From: JACOTK01 sp963743945
GTDB taxonomy: Bacteria > Actinomycetota > Acidimicrobiia > Acidimicrobiales > CADCSY01
Length of the DNA stretch: 64,000 bases
Reading direction: 5' to 3'
NCBI GenBank assembly: GCA_963743945.1
Contig: CAVURO010000006.1
Span: 53,018-117,017 of the forward strand
Shown here: piece after piece, positions 26,718 through 36,217 of the stretch
Layout of the letters: every line of letters starts with the position of its first letter
How positions within the stretch are numbered: the first letter of the stretch is position 1
Notes under the pieces: model-generated
Database searches by the model: none
The model's input: only the letters and a program-made list of their open reading frames with translations
What the model was told of the DNA's origin: nothing
Translations under genes and position numbers: made by a program

Positions 26718-26852
26718 TTACGCAGAAAGGGTGCGACGACCCTTGCGCCGACGTGCCTTGATGATCGCACGCCCGGCGCGCGTCGACATGCGATGACGAA
26801 ATCCGTGGTTCTTGGCCCTCTTGCGATTGTTGGGCTGATAGGTACGCTTCAC
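26718..26852 (-). CDS. rpmH: 50S ribosomal protein L34
   Basis: 44-aa protein with the near-invariant sequence KRTYQPNNRKRAKNHGFRHR and RAGRAIIKARRRKGR. GTG 26852 is the start. First gene of the rpmH-rnpA-yidD-yidC-jag-rsmG-parA-parB series; the open frame reaching further upstream is not conserved. Confidence 0.96.
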   Translation of the reverse strand: MKRTYQPNNRKRAKNHGFRHRMSTRAGRAIIKARRRKGRRTLSA

Positions 26853-27179
26853 AACGCCTCTCTTGTTGGCTAGGTACCCAGTCCGACCCGCGGCAATGGG
26901 AACGATGACGAGGGTAGAGGCTTGCCCCCCTGGTCGGCAACCTGCAGGCTGTGAACGGCGACCTCGGCGATGTCCTCGACCGGCCACAACTTCGTTCGCG
27001 GATGTTTCAGGTTTGACGGCCGGGGTTCTCCGGGTAGGTATACCGTGACAGCGGGCACAGCGTCCTCCCGACACTGCGAGGCGATCGGACGGGTTCATGT
27101 AATGTGAGCCGGGTCATGCGCGTTTTCCACACCTGTGGAACACATTGTGGATGATTGACCGATCTGGAGACGATGAGCA
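26853..27179. promoter_or_regulatory. rpmH-dnaA intergenic region with DnaA-box-like sites
   Basis: A 327-base gap between divergent rpmH and dnaA. Near dnaA it has three close matches to the DnaA box: TTTTCCACA (27123-27131), TGTGGAACA (27134-27142) facing it, and TGTGGATGA (27146-27154). These probably mediate dnaA autoregulation (inference). GGTATACC near 27037 could be the -10 region for the rpmH operon. No other gene-like signal is seen. Confidence 0.55.
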
Positions 27180-28622
27180 GTGCTAGAGGCAGACCAGTTG
27201 TGGACCTCGTGTCTTTCGGCACTTCGTGAGCAGATACCGGAAGCGACATGGGTGAGTTGTTTCCAACCGACCGTCGCCGTCACCATCGACGACGACCTCT
27301 TGGTGGTTGCCGTTCCAAGTTCGTTGGTCAAGGAGCGAATCGAGGGACAGTGGCTTGATCTGGTGACCCGTTCGCTGAGCGATCTCGGTGCAGCCGACAT
27401 CCATCTGGACTTCCAGGTTCGTCCTGAGGCGGTCATTCCGGAGTTGTTCCCGGGAGTCGGCTCGGTGTCGCAGGCGACACAACGACGACACGACGACGAC
27501 CTCGTTGCGCCTCATCCAGATCACATTCGCCTCGCACGGGAACAGCAAGATCGGGAGCAGGGCAGATTTCGGAGTACCCCGGCTCAAGCACTGAACCCCC
27601 GGTACACCTTCGACGCCTTCGTCACAGGCGCCTCGAATCGTTTTGCCCACGCCGCTGCTCTTTCGGTTGCAGAAACACCGGCACGTTCGTACAACCCTCT
27701 CTTCATCTATGGCGTCGCGGGTCTGGGAAAGACGCATCTCCTTCATGCAATCGCGCATTACGTCCACGAGAACTACCAGGCGTATCAAGTCCGCTACGTC
27801 TCGACTGAATCCTTCATGAACGACTACGTCGAGTCGATCCGCTCCAACACGGCTAGCGCCTTCAAACGCCATTACCGAGAGAATGACGTTCTGTTGGTCG
27901 ACGACATCCAGTTCATGGAGGGCAAGGAAGGGCTCCAGGAGGAGTTCTTCCACACCTTCAACCAACTTCACGGCGCCAATCGCCAGATCGTCATCAGCTC
28001 GGACCGACCACCCCGATCCATCGCGACCCTGGAAGATCGGCTCCGCAGTCGATTCGAGTGGGGCTTGATCACCGACATCCAGCCGCCTGAACTGGAAACC
28101 CGTCTTGCAATCCTCCGAAAGAAGGCTGAGCGGGAACCGACTTCCATTCCAAGCGATGTCCTCGAGTTCATCGCCACGAACATCACCAACAACATCCGAG
28201 AGCTTGAAGGCGCACTGATCCGCGTCACGGCTTTTGCCAGCCTCAACCGTGAGCCACTCACCTCGGAGCTGGCAGCAACGGTATTGGGCGACATCCTGGG
28301 CGACACAAGAACTCAGATCGTCACGGCCAAGATCATCATCGAGGCGACCGCCGAGATGTTCGACTTCTCGCTCGAAGACCTGCGTGGCAAGAGTCGCCGC
28401 CGTCCTCTGGTCATCGCCCGCCAGATCGGAATGTACGTCTGTCGGGAGATGACGGATCTGAGCTATCCCGCCATCGCACGGGAGTACGGAGGAAGAGATC
28501 ACACCACCGTGATTCATGCTGTTGAAAAAATTGGTGCGCTCATGAAAGAGCGTCGTCACATCTACGACCAGGTCACGGAGCTCATGCACAAGATCCGTGA
28601 CTCCAGCCCTTCACATCCATGA
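27180..28622 (+). CDS. dnaA: Chromosomal replication initiator DnaA
   Basis: 480-aa AAA+ initiator that melts oriC. Domain I is at the N-terminus (LWTSCLSALREQIPEATWVSCFQP), a linker follows, then the AAA+ core with Walker A GVAGLGKTHLLHAIAHY, Walker B VLLVDDIQF, arginine-finger region LEDRLRSRFEWG. The DNA-binding domain IV ends with YPAIAREYGGRDHTTVIHAV. GTG 27180 start. Standard position left of oriC. Confidence 0.97.
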   Translation: MLEADQLWTSCLSALREQIPEATWVSCFQPTVAVTIDDDLLVVAVPSSLVKERIEGQWLDLVTRSLSDLGAADIHLDFQVRPEAVIPELFPGVGSVSQATQRRHDDDLVAPHPDHIRLAREQQDREQGRFRSTPAQALNPRYTFDAFVTGASNRFAHAAALSVAETPARSYNPLFIYGVAGLGKTHLLHAIAHYVHENYQAYQVRYVSTESFMNDYVESIRSNTASAFKRHYRENDVLLVDDIQFMEGKEGLQEEFFHTFNQLHGANRQIVISSDRPPRSIATLEDRLRSRFEWGLITDIQPPELETRLAILRKKAEREPTSIPSDVLEFIATNITNNIRELEGALIRVTAFASLNREPLTSELAATVLGDILGDTRTQIVTAKIIIEATAEMFDFSLEDLRGKSRRRPLVIARQIGMYVCREMTDLSYPAIAREYGGRDHTTVIHAVEKIGALMKERRHIYDQVTELMHKIRDSSPSHP

Positions 28623-28890
28623 GATGAATCGGTCAGGCCTTGAGACGATCGCTTGTGGGTATGGAAAACCCTGTGGATGAAGGGGGGTTCGCGATGTGGA
28701 CAGCACGCCGTTGTCCCCAACTCATGTGCCATGATCGTCATGCAGCCCGGGTAACTTGTCTTCCCTGGGGATGAGCTTGGCACAGCAAAACACCCTATGA
28801 ACTGGCTTTTTATGACCTTGTCCACAATCCACAAGCCTTATTATCAGTATTGTTCAATAAGTTCTTTTTAATGATGACGAAGGAGAAGCC
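28623..28890. other. Chromosome replication origin oriC
   Basis: The 268-base dnaA-dnaN spacer. DnaA boxes: TTGTCCACA (28818-28826), TGTGGATGA (28672-28680), TGTGGACAG (28695-28703), with weaker TTGTGGGTA (near 28653), TTGTCCCCA (near 28711) and AATCCACAA (28826-28834). An AT-rich stretch at about 28837-28878, next to dnaN, is the likely unwinding element in otherwise GC-rich DNA. Location and content are those of actinobacterial origins. Confidence 0.88.
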
Positions 28891-29985
28891 GTGAAGTTTC
28901 GTTGCGAGCGAGACGTTCTCGTCGAGGCACTTGCCACCGCTTCGCGAGCGGTGGCAAGTCGCGGCGGAGCTCTTCCCGTGCTTTCTGGCGTGCACACCAC
29001 TCTTGAGGGTGACAAGTTGACGCTGCGCGGCAGCGATCTGGATCTCACCATCGAAACGGTTCTGACCGTCAACGGGGAACGCGACGGGGTGGCGGTTCTG
29101 CCGGCTCGCCTTACCACCGACATCGTTCGGGCGCTCGAGCCGGGGGCAGTTCGTCTCGAGGTGGAGGGGGATGAGGCACGCCTCGTTGCCGGGCGGTCGA
29201 ATTTCACCGTTCGATTGTTGCCTGTTGACGACTACCCACGACTCGGTGATTCGACAGGAACCTCCGTTTCCTTTGATGCATCACTCATCTCCGACGCTCT
29301 TCGCCAGGTTGTTCGGGCTGCAAGTCACGATGACGCGCGGCCCATACTGACGGGGGTGCTGCTCGTTGCCGAGGGGGACGGTCTCCGTTTGGTCGCAACC
29401 GATTCGTACCGCCTTGCACTTTGTGATGTCCCCGGATCCGTGGGGTTGGATGAGGATCTATCCGTGCTGATTCCATCCAAGTCCCTGGGTGAGCTTGTAC
29501 GGATCATCAATGCCGACGGAACCGTTCAACTTCGACTCGGTGCGCGGGACGCGACCTTTGAGGTCGGATCATTGAAGCTCACCACTCGTCTCATCGAGGG
29601 TGAGTTCCCGAATTACCATCAACTCATTCCAACCAGTTCTCCGAATCGAGTGGTCATCGGGCGTGACGCGCTGATGGACGCGATCAGGCGCGTCAAGCTG
29701 ATGGCAAGGGAATCGACACCTATCCGACTTTCCTTGCGGGAGCAGTCCGTGGAACTCTTGGCCGTGACACAGGATGTCGGTCAGGCGGAAGAGATCGTGG
29801 ACGCCTCCTACGAAGGTGAGGAGATGGTCATCGCCTTCAACCCCGACTATCTCATCGACGGAATCGAGGCGATTTCCGGTGACGATGTGTCCATCGAAAC
29901 GATCGACGGTCTCAAACCCGCAGTCATTCGGTCCACGAAGAGCGACGACTTCCTGTACCTGTTGATGCCGGTCAGAGTTTCCTAG
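28891..29985 (+). CDS. dnaN: DNA polymerase III sliding clamp
   Basis: 364-aa beta clamp. Typical start MKFRCERDVLVEALATASRAV, middle DDYPRLG and TGVLLVAEGDGLRLVATDSYRLA, and end VIRSTKSDDFLYLLMPVRVS. GTG 28891 follows AAGGAGAAGCC, a strong ribosome site. Three clamp domains of about 120 residues fit the length. Confidence 0.97.
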   Translation: MKFRCERDVLVEALATASRAVASRGGALPVLSGVHTTLEGDKLTLRGSDLDLTIETVLTVNGERDGVAVLPARLTTDIVRALEPGAVRLEVEGDEARLVAGRSNFTVRLLPVDDYPRLGDSTGTSVSFDASLISDALRQVVRAASHDDARPILTGVLLVAEGDGLRLVATDSYRLALCDVPGSVGLDEDLSVLIPSKSLGELVRIINADGTVQLRLGARDATFEVGSLKLTTRLIEGEFPNYHQLIPTSSPNRVVIGRDALMDAIRRVKLMARESTPIRLSLREQSVELLAVTQDVGQAEEIVDASYEGEEMVIAFNPDYLIDGIEAISGDDVSIETIDGLKPAVIRSTKSDDFLYLLMPVRVS

Positions 29986-29997
29986 GCGTCCCCGGGC

Positions 29998-31116
29998 GTG
30001 CGACTGGTTTCGATCGGCCTTGTCGACTTTCGGAACTACCACCGGGTGACCTTTGAGCCTGCTCCGGGACTAACGGCGATCGTTGGCTCCAATGGTGAGG
30101 GAAAGACCAATCTGATCGAGGCCATCGGTTGTCTGGCCACACTTTCCTCGTTCCGTGGCTCCCCTACCGAGGCACTCGTTCGAAGTGGTTCGGAAACCGC
30201 AATCGTGCGGGCCATGATCGACCAGGATCTCCAGGTGGGTGCCGAGGGACATCACCGAATCGTCGAGATCGAGGCCGAGCTCCGCCCGAGTGGTCGGGAT
30301 CGGGTGCTGGTCAATCGTCAGGTCCTCAAACGGACACGCGACCTGCTGGGATCGGTCCGAGTCACCATCTTCTCTCCTGAGGACCTTCGCCTGGTGAAGG
30401 CAGGCCCGGGGGAGCGGCGTGCCTATCTCGACGGGGTCCTCGTGTCGTTGACCCCAAGCCATGACGCACTCATGTCCGACCTGGAACGAGTGCTCCGTCA
30501 ACGAAACACGTTGCTGAAGCAGGCAGGCGGGCGTCTGAGTCCGGAGATCGAGGCAACCCTGGATGTGTGGGACGCCAAGCTCTGCGTGCTCGGTGAGAAG
30601 GTGGCCGACGTTCGAGGGGCTCTGGTCGAACGACTGAATCCATTGGTCGGTGAGACCTATGACCAGGTGGCAGATGGCTCCACGGTGGTGAATCTGCGCT
30701 ACGAGTCTCCTTGGCGGGAGATCGGGCTTGCTCGTGCGTTGGTCGAGGCGCGCAAGGACGATCTCCGACGTGGCGTGACCACGGTCGGACCACATCGAGA
30801 CGAGATGGTCATCCTCCTCGACGACCACCTTGCCCGCACCCATGGCTCACAGGGTGAGCAACGTTCGCTCGCGTTGGCGTTGCGTCTGGCATCGCATCAT
30901 CTCGTGCATCAGGAGACACGTACCACGCCGATCCTGCTGCTCGACGACGTGTTCTCCGAGCTGGACCCCAACCGATCGGCTGCGTTGCTCGCAAACCTTC
31001 CGCCGGGTCAGGCTCTGCTCACCACAACGGAGGACTTGCCATCGGGGGCGAGACCCGAAAGGGTGATCAACGTGCGGGCCGGACAGATCCTCAACCCAAT
31101 CGAAGGTGGTCGGTGA
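29998..31116 (+). CDS. recF: DNA replication and repair protein RecF
   Basis: 372-aa SMC-like ATPase loading RecA at gaps. Opening VSIGLVDFRNYHRVTFEP, Walker A GSNGEGKTNLIEA, signature LTAGPGERR-equivalent VKAGPGERRAYLDG, and Walker B PILLLDDVFSELD. Starts 12 bases after dnaN with GTG; its TGA overlaps the dciA start. Confidence 0.95.
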   Translation: MRLVSIGLVDFRNYHRVTFEPAPGLTAIVGSNGEGKTNLIEAIGCLATLSSFRGSPTEALVRSGSETAIVRAMIDQDLQVGAEGHHRIVEIEAELRPSGRDRVLVNRQVLKRTRDLLGSVRVTIFSPEDLRLVKAGPGERRAYLDGVLVSLTPSHDALMSDLERVLRQRNTLLKQAGGRLSPEIEATLDVWDAKLCVLGEKVADVRGALVERLNPLVGETYDQVADGSTVVNLRYESPWREIGLARALVEARKDDLRRGVTTVGPHRDEMVILLDDHLARTHGSQGEQRSLALALRLASHHLVHQETRTTPILLLDDVFSELDPNRSAALLANLPPGQALLTTTEDLPSGARPERVINVRAGQILNPIEGGR

Positions 31117-31463
31117 TGGGGTGGCGGCCGCTGCCGAACCGGGCTGCTCCCGATCCCCGGCCCGTGGGGGATTCACTCGATCGTGTCGCTGCCTCACTGG
31201 GTGTTCCCAAGGCAACCACCTTGACGAAGGTCTTCACCGCCTGGACTGCCCTTGTGGGGGAGTCTCTGGCGTCGCACGCGAGACCGCAGAGCCTGAGCAA
31301 CGGGGTTCTGGTGGTCGCCGTGGAGGAGCCGGCGTGGGCGACACAGCTGCGCTGGCTCGAAGCAGACCTTCTCGGCCGCCTTTTCGATGTCGCCGGGCCT
31401 GATGCGGTGCGACGCATCGATGTGGTCGTCCGTCCCGGTTCGACAGGCGATTCAGCGGGCTGA
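31113..31463 (+). CDS. dciA: DciA-like helicase-loading protein (DUF721)
   Basis: About 115 aa. The DUF721 core is present: VFTAWTALVGESLASHARPQSL, then NGVLVVAVEEPAWATQLRWLEADLL. DciA helps load the replicative helicase where DnaC/DnaI is absent (known for the family). GTG 31113 and ATG 31116 are both possible starts, overlapping the recF stop. Equivalent to Rv0004. Confidence 0.88.
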   Translation: MMGWRPLPNRAAPDPRPVGDSLDRVAASLGVPKATTLTKVFTAWTALVGESLASHARPQSLSNGVLVVAVEEPAWATQLRWLEADLLGRLFDVAGPDAVRRIDVVVRPGSTGDSAG

Positions 31464-31547
31464 GGATGCGGACCGAAAGGCTCTGATTCGAGCCGGGATG
31501 TCCCCGCGAACACCACGGACACGTCCTGGGTGACCGGGTCGGCGGTG

Positions 31548-31553
31548 TATACT
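31548..31553 (+). promoter_or_regulatory. Candidate -10 element upstream of gyrB
   Basis: TATACT preceded by TG (GGTGTATACTGG), about 100 bases before the gyrB start in a 190-base non-coding gap. No convincing -35 box, so it would work as an extended -10-like promoter. The leader of about 95 bases is long enough for regulation, but no riboswitch is seen. Confidence 0.4.
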
Positions 31554-31653
31554 GGTGGCTTGCGAAGTGCTCTGTTCACGATTGTTTCCGACCGCCGGCG
31601 GACTCGTGAACGGGTAACTCGCCTTCCATTCATCGCTGCCGGAAAGGCGCGTC

Positions 31654-33585
31654 GTGGCCCAGATCGCTGAGAGTTACGGGGCGAAGGATCTCCAGGTCCT
31701 CGAAGGCCTCGAAGCCGTTCGAAAACGTCCCGGTATGTACATCGGTTCCACCGGACTCAACGGCCTGCATCATCTTGTGTACGAGGTCGTCGACAACAGC
31801 GTCGACGAGGCCATGGCGGGGCACTGCACCCTGATCGAGATCGATCTGCTCGCCGATGGTGGCTGCCGGGTTTCCGACAACGGACGAGGCATTCCGGTCG
31901 ATCCGCATCCCAAATACAAGGACAAGTCCGGTGTGGAGGTCGTGTTGACCGTGCTCCACGCGGGCGGCAAATTCGGAGGATCCGGCTACAAGGTCTCCGG
32001 TGGCCTCCACGGCGTGGGTGTCTCGGTGGTGAACGCCCTTTCGGTGCGGGTGATCGTCGAGGTGGATCGTGGCGCCAAACGTCACCGCATCGAGTTTGCC
32101 GATGGTGGTCGGCCGACCGGCAGGCTCGAGGTTGTCGGGGATGCACCAAAGGGACGCACGGGAACGACCGTGACCTTTTGGCCGGACCCCACGGTCTTCC
32201 ACAGTGAGGGAACCGAGTTTCGGGCACAAACCCTGGTCGAACGTCTCCAGATGATGGCGTTTCTGAACAAGGGCCTCGAGATCCGTTTCCGCGATCAGCG
32301 GCCTGGACATGAGGCGGAGCCGAAGGTCTATCGGTACGACGGGGGTATCGAGGACTTCGTTCGCCACCTGAACACGTCGAAGGAATCCCTGTTCAAGCGG
32401 GTTGGGTACTACCACTCTGCCGAGGACACCCAGGAGGTCGAAGTCGCCTTTCAGTGGAACACGGGCTACCACGAGGGCATCCATTCGTTCGCGAACGGCA
32501 TCGCCACCAACGAGGGTGGCATGCACGAGGAGGGTTTCAAGAAGGCGCTCACCAACGCGGTGAACAAGTACGCCAAAGCTCGTTCGCTGCTCAAGGACAA
32601 GGACGACAACCTGTTGGGTGAGGACATCCGAGAGGGCCTCACCGCCATCATCAGCGTGCGACTCGCCGAGCCGCAGTTCGAGGGGCAGACCAAGGCCAAG
32701 CTCGGGAACGTCTCCATGCGATCCCTGGTGGAGCGCGCGACCAACGAAAAGTTGGTCGACTGGCTCGAGGAGCACCCACCGGAGGCCCGTCAGCTCGTGC
32801 AGAAGGCCATCCAGGCGGCTCGGGCACGCATCGCCGCCCGCCAGGCTCGTGATGCCACACGACGCAAGTCACCTCTCGAGGGGGCGGGGTTGCCCGGCAA
32901 GTTGACCGATTGCGCCTCGCGCGATCCCCGTGAGGCCGAGCTGTTCATCGTGGAAGGTGACTCGGCCGGAGGTTCGGCGATCAAGGCTCGTGACCCGCGC
33001 ACGCAGGCAATCCTCCCCATTCGCGGCAAGATCCTGAACGTCGAGCGCGCCCGAGTGGACAAGATGTTGAAGAACAACGAGGTCGAAGCCCTGGTCAAGG
33101 CCGTCGGCGCAGGTTTCGGTGATGAGTTCGACCTCGAGAAGATCCGGTACAACAAGGTCGTCATCATGTGCGACGCCGATGTCGACGGCAGCCACATCCG
33201 GACCCTCCTGCTGACCTTCTTCTACCGTCAGATGGAGCCGCTCGTCTCTGCGGGCTGCGTCTACATCGCCCAACCACCCCTGTTCTCCACGGCCGTCGGC
33301 AAGGAGAAGGTCTATCTGAAGGACGAGGCTGCTCGCGACGCCTTCCTCGTCGAGCATGCACCCAAGCGTTTCGAGTTCAGCCGCCTCAAGGGGCTGGGCG
33401 AGATGGACTGGCAGGAGCTGGGTGCGACGACCATGGATGCCTCCCGCCGCACCCTGTTGCAGGTCACGGTCGAACAGGCATCCATCGCCGATGAGGTGAT
33501 GAGCACCCTCATGGGTGATGTGGTGGAGCTCCGCAAGCAGTTCATCATCACCAACGCGAGCGACGTCAGGTTTCTCGACATATGA
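31654..33585 (+). CDS. gyrB: DNA gyrase subunit B
   Basis: 643-aa ATPase subunit. GHKL ATP site: YEVVDNSVDEAMAG, SDNGRGIPVD, GGLHGVGVSVVNALS. Toprim domain: EGDSAGGSA and IMCDADVDGSHIRTLLLTFF (metal-binding acidic residues), ending with MGDVVELRKQFI. GTG 31654 start. Normal actinobacterial length; its stop overlaps gyrA by four bases. Confidence 0.97.
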   Translation: MAQIAESYGAKDLQVLEGLEAVRKRPGMYIGSTGLNGLHHLVYEVVDNSVDEAMAGHCTLIEIDLLADGGCRVSDNGRGIPVDPHPKYKDKSGVEVVLTVLHAGGKFGGSGYKVSGGLHGVGVSVVNALSVRVIVEVDRGAKRHRIEFADGGRPTGRLEVVGDAPKGRTGTTVTFWPDPTVFHSEGTEFRAQTLVERLQMMAFLNKGLEIRFRDQRPGHEAEPKVYRYDGGIEDFVRHLNTSKESLFKRVGYYHSAEDTQEVEVAFQWNTGYHEGIHSFANGIATNEGGMHEEGFKKALTNAVNKYAKARSLLKDKDDNLLGEDIREGLTAIISVRLAEPQFEGQTKAKLGNVSMRSLVERATNEKLVDWLEEHPPEARQLVQKAIQAARARIAARQARDATRRKSPLEGAGLPGKLTDCASRDPREAELFIVEGDSAGGSAIKARDPRTQAILPIRGKILNVERARVDKMLKNNEVEALVKAVGAGFGDEFDLEKIRYNKVVIMCDADVDGSHIRTLLLTFFYRQMEPLVSAGCVYIAQPPLFSTAVGKEKVYLKDEAARDAFLVEHAPKRFEFSRLKGLGEMDWQELGATTMDASRRTLLQVTVEQASIADEVMSTLMGDVVELRKQFIITNASDVRFLDI

Positions 33586-36071
33586 CGAACCTTCCTCCCG
33601 GGCCACCCGACGACCCCGACGAGAGGCCCTCCCATGGCGGCAGCGACACGGCCGTGGCGGGCATCGTGCCCATCGAGATCCAAGAGGAGATGGAGCGGTC
33701 GTTCCTCGACTACTCGATGTCGGTGATCGTGAGCAGGGCGCTACCCGACGCCCGTGACGGCCTCAAGCCGGTTCACCGGCGCATCCTCTACGGCATGCAC
33801 GAGCTCGGTGCGCGCTCCGACCGCACACGACTGAAGTGCGCCCGCGTGACGGGCGAGGTCATGGGTAAGTTCCATCCCCACGGGGAGGGGTCGATCTATG
33901 ACGCACTCGTGCGCATGGCCCAGGACTTCAGCCTTCGTCACCCCCTGATCGACGGACAGGGCAACTTCGGTTCGCCTGATCACCCGCCTGCCGCCCAGCG
34001 ATACACGGAGTGTCGATTGGCCGTGCTTGCCAATCAGATGCTCGACAGCATCGACGAGGACACTGTTGACTTCGTCGACAACTACTCGGGGGAGTTCCGC
34101 GAGCCCACAACATTGCCTGCTCGTTTTCCCAACCTGTTGGTCAACGGGAGCCAGGGCATAGCCGTCGGCATGGCGACGAACATCCCCCCCCACAACCTCG
34201 GCGAGGTGATCGACGCAACGATCCATCTCATCGACAACCCTCATGCGACGCCGGACGATCTGATGGCCTACGTGAAGGGCCCCGACTTTCCCACGGGGGC
34301 ATACATCCTTGGGCGTTCGGGCATCCTCGACGCGTACCGGACCGGCCGGGGTTCGATTCGGGTTCGAGCACGAGCGGTGATCGAGGAGGACGCCAAGGGA
34401 AGCCGAATCGTCATCAGCGAGCTGCCGTACCAGTCCTCGCCGAACGCCATCTTTGCCCGCATCGCCGAGCTGGTGGAATCGAAGGAGCTCGAGGGAATCG
34501 CCGCCCTCGACGATGCCTCTGCGGGTGACGACACCTGCATGGTCGTTCGTCTCAAGCGTGAGGCCAATGCGAACGTGGTCCTGAACAACCTCTACAAGCA
34601 CACACCGTTGCAGACGAGCTTCGGCGTGAACATGGTTGCGCTGGTCGACGGCGTTCCTCGCACGCTCAATCTGGTGCAGGCGCTTGCCGCCTACGTCGAC
34701 CACCAGGTTGAGGTGATCACGCGCCGCTCCGCCTACCGTCTCGACAAGGCCCAGAAGCGCGCCCACATCGTCGAGGGCCTCATCCGGGCCCTCGATCTGA
34801 TTGATGAGATCATCGCGCTCATCCGCGCATCCGATGACCGGACGGCTGCACGTTTCGGCCTCATGGCCGAGCCCATGTCCTTTTCCGAGATCCAGGCAGA
34901 CCACATTCTCGACATGACGCTCGGGCGACTGACACGCCTGGGCCGAGACGAGCTCGACAAGGAGATGGCGCAGTTGCGTGAGACCATCGCCGAGCTCGAG
35001 GCGATCCTGCACAACGACGTGAAGCTTCGTGAGGTCATCAAGACCGAGTTGAGCGCCGTCCGCGCGAGTTATGCGACACCACGCAGGGCTGAGATCACCT
35101 TCGATCCGGGAGACATCGACAACCTTGATCTGATCGAAGACGAGGAACTCGTGGTCACCCTCTCGGCGAAGGGTTACGTCAAGACCGTTGCCTTTGACGC
35201 CTTCCGAACCCAGAGCCGCGGTGGACGAGGGGTTGCCGGCGCCAAGTTGCGTGATGACGACTATGTCACCCACATCGTGACGACAACAGCGCACGCCTAC
35301 CTCTTGTTCTTCTCCAATCGAGGCAGGGTTTATCGCCTTCGGGCGCATGAGATTCCCATGAAGGATCGAACGGCGCGGGGGACCGCGATCGTCAACCTGT
35401 TGCCACTTGCACCCGATGAGCACATCCAGGCGATCATCGACACCCGCGACTACGAGACCCACCGCTATCTGTTCTTTGCGACCAAGCTGGGTCAGGTGAA
35501 GAAGACCCGTTTCACCGAGTACGACTCGTCATTGCGGTCGGGGTTGATCGCGCTCAACCTGAAGGATGACGACGAGCTCGTCCGGGTCATACCCACCAGC
35601 GGCGACAACGAGATTCTCATGCTCTCCAAACAGGGGATGACGATCCGCTTTGCCGAGGAGCAGTCGCGTCCGATGGGCCGTTCGGCGGCAGGTGTGCGCG
35701 GGATGCGTCTTCGTGCGGGCGACGAGGTCGTGTCGTGTGACGTCGCCGATGATGAGGCGGACATCTTGATCGTCACCGACGCGGGTTACGGCAAACGCAC
35801 CAAGATGGAGCGATTCAACGCGCAGGTCCGCGGGGGACAGGGTGTCAAGGGCATCAAGCTGACAGCCCGGCGCGGTGGGGTTGTCGCGGCGTTCCGTGTG
35901 AACCTCGACGACGAGATCATGGTCATCGCGACCGACGGTGTGGTGATACGGATGCCGGTCCGTGAAATTTCCTCCCAGGGACGCGACGCCACCGGCGTGC
36001 GGGTCATGGCGGTGGGCAACGATACGACCGTTGCCGCGGTGGCCCCGATTCTCACGCCCGACGGAGATTGA
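33582..36071 (+). CDS. gyrA: DNA gyrase subunit A
   Basis: 829-aa DNA-cleaving subunit. Catalytic Tyr141 in AAQRYTECRLA; DNA gate helix around HPHGEGSIYDALVRMAQ (98-114); GyrA-box region with beta-pinwheel repeats to the end (QSRGGRGVAGAKL, the gyrase-defining GyrA box). The quinolone-contact segment has Glu102-Gly103-Ser104 where M. tuberculosis has Asp89-Ala90-Ser91. ATG 33582 overlaps the gyrB stop as ATGA. Confidence 0.97.
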   Translation: MTNLPPGPPDDPDERPSHGGSDTAVAGIVPIEIQEEMERSFLDYSMSVIVSRALPDARDGLKPVHRRILYGMHELGARSDRTRLKCARVTGEVMGKFHPHGEGSIYDALVRMAQDFSLRHPLIDGQGNFGSPDHPPAAQRYTECRLAVLANQMLDSIDEDTVDFVDNYSGEFREPTTLPARFPNLLVNGSQGIAVGMATNIPPHNLGEVIDATIHLIDNPHATPDDLMAYVKGPDFPTGAYILGRSGILDAYRTGRGSIRVRARAVIEEDAKGSRIVISELPYQSSPNAIFARIAELVESKELEGIAALDDASAGDDTCMVVRLKREANANVVLNNLYKHTPLQTSFGVNMVALVDGVPRTLNLVQALAAYVDHQVEVITRRSAYRLDKAQKRAHIVEGLIRALDLIDEIIALIRASDDRTAARFGLMAEPMSFSEIQADHILDMTLGRLTRLGRDELDKEMAQLRETIAELEAILHNDVKLREVIKTELSAVRASYATPRRAEITFDPGDIDNLDLIEDEELVVTLSAKGYVKTVAFDAFRTQSRGGRGVAGAKLRDDDYVTHIVTTTAHAYLLFFSNRGRVYRLRAHEIPMKDRTARGTAIVNLLPLAPDEHIQAIIDTRDYETHRYLFFATKLGQVKKTRFTEYDSSLRSGLIALNLKDDDELVRVIPTSGDNEILMLSKQGMTIRFAEEQSRPMGRSAAGVRGMRLRAGDEVVSCDVADDEADILIVTDAGYGKRTKMERFNAQVRGGQGVKGIKLTARRGGVVAAFRVNLDDEIMVIATDGVVIRMPVREISSQGRDATGVRVMAVGNDTTVAAVAPILTPDGD

Positions 36072-36217
36072 GCAAGTCGACGGACGGGTAACCGGCCCGA
36101 CCCTCTGCAGTGTATGACATGAACTTCCATGCTATTCTGCACAGGTTCCATGATCACGATCTTCCCCCTGCGTAGCCGGAGTCGCCGACATGCGGCGATC
36201 CATTGCCGAGGAAGCAC

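Noticed and set aside
27183..28589. 468-codon minus-strand frame opposite dnaA
   Set aside because: Antisense of dnaA with no conserved motif; high GC produces long shadow frames.
33741..35462. 573-codon minus-strand frame opposite gyrA
   Set aside because: No domain or start support; it is the antisense of a highly conserved gyrA frame in high-GC DNA.
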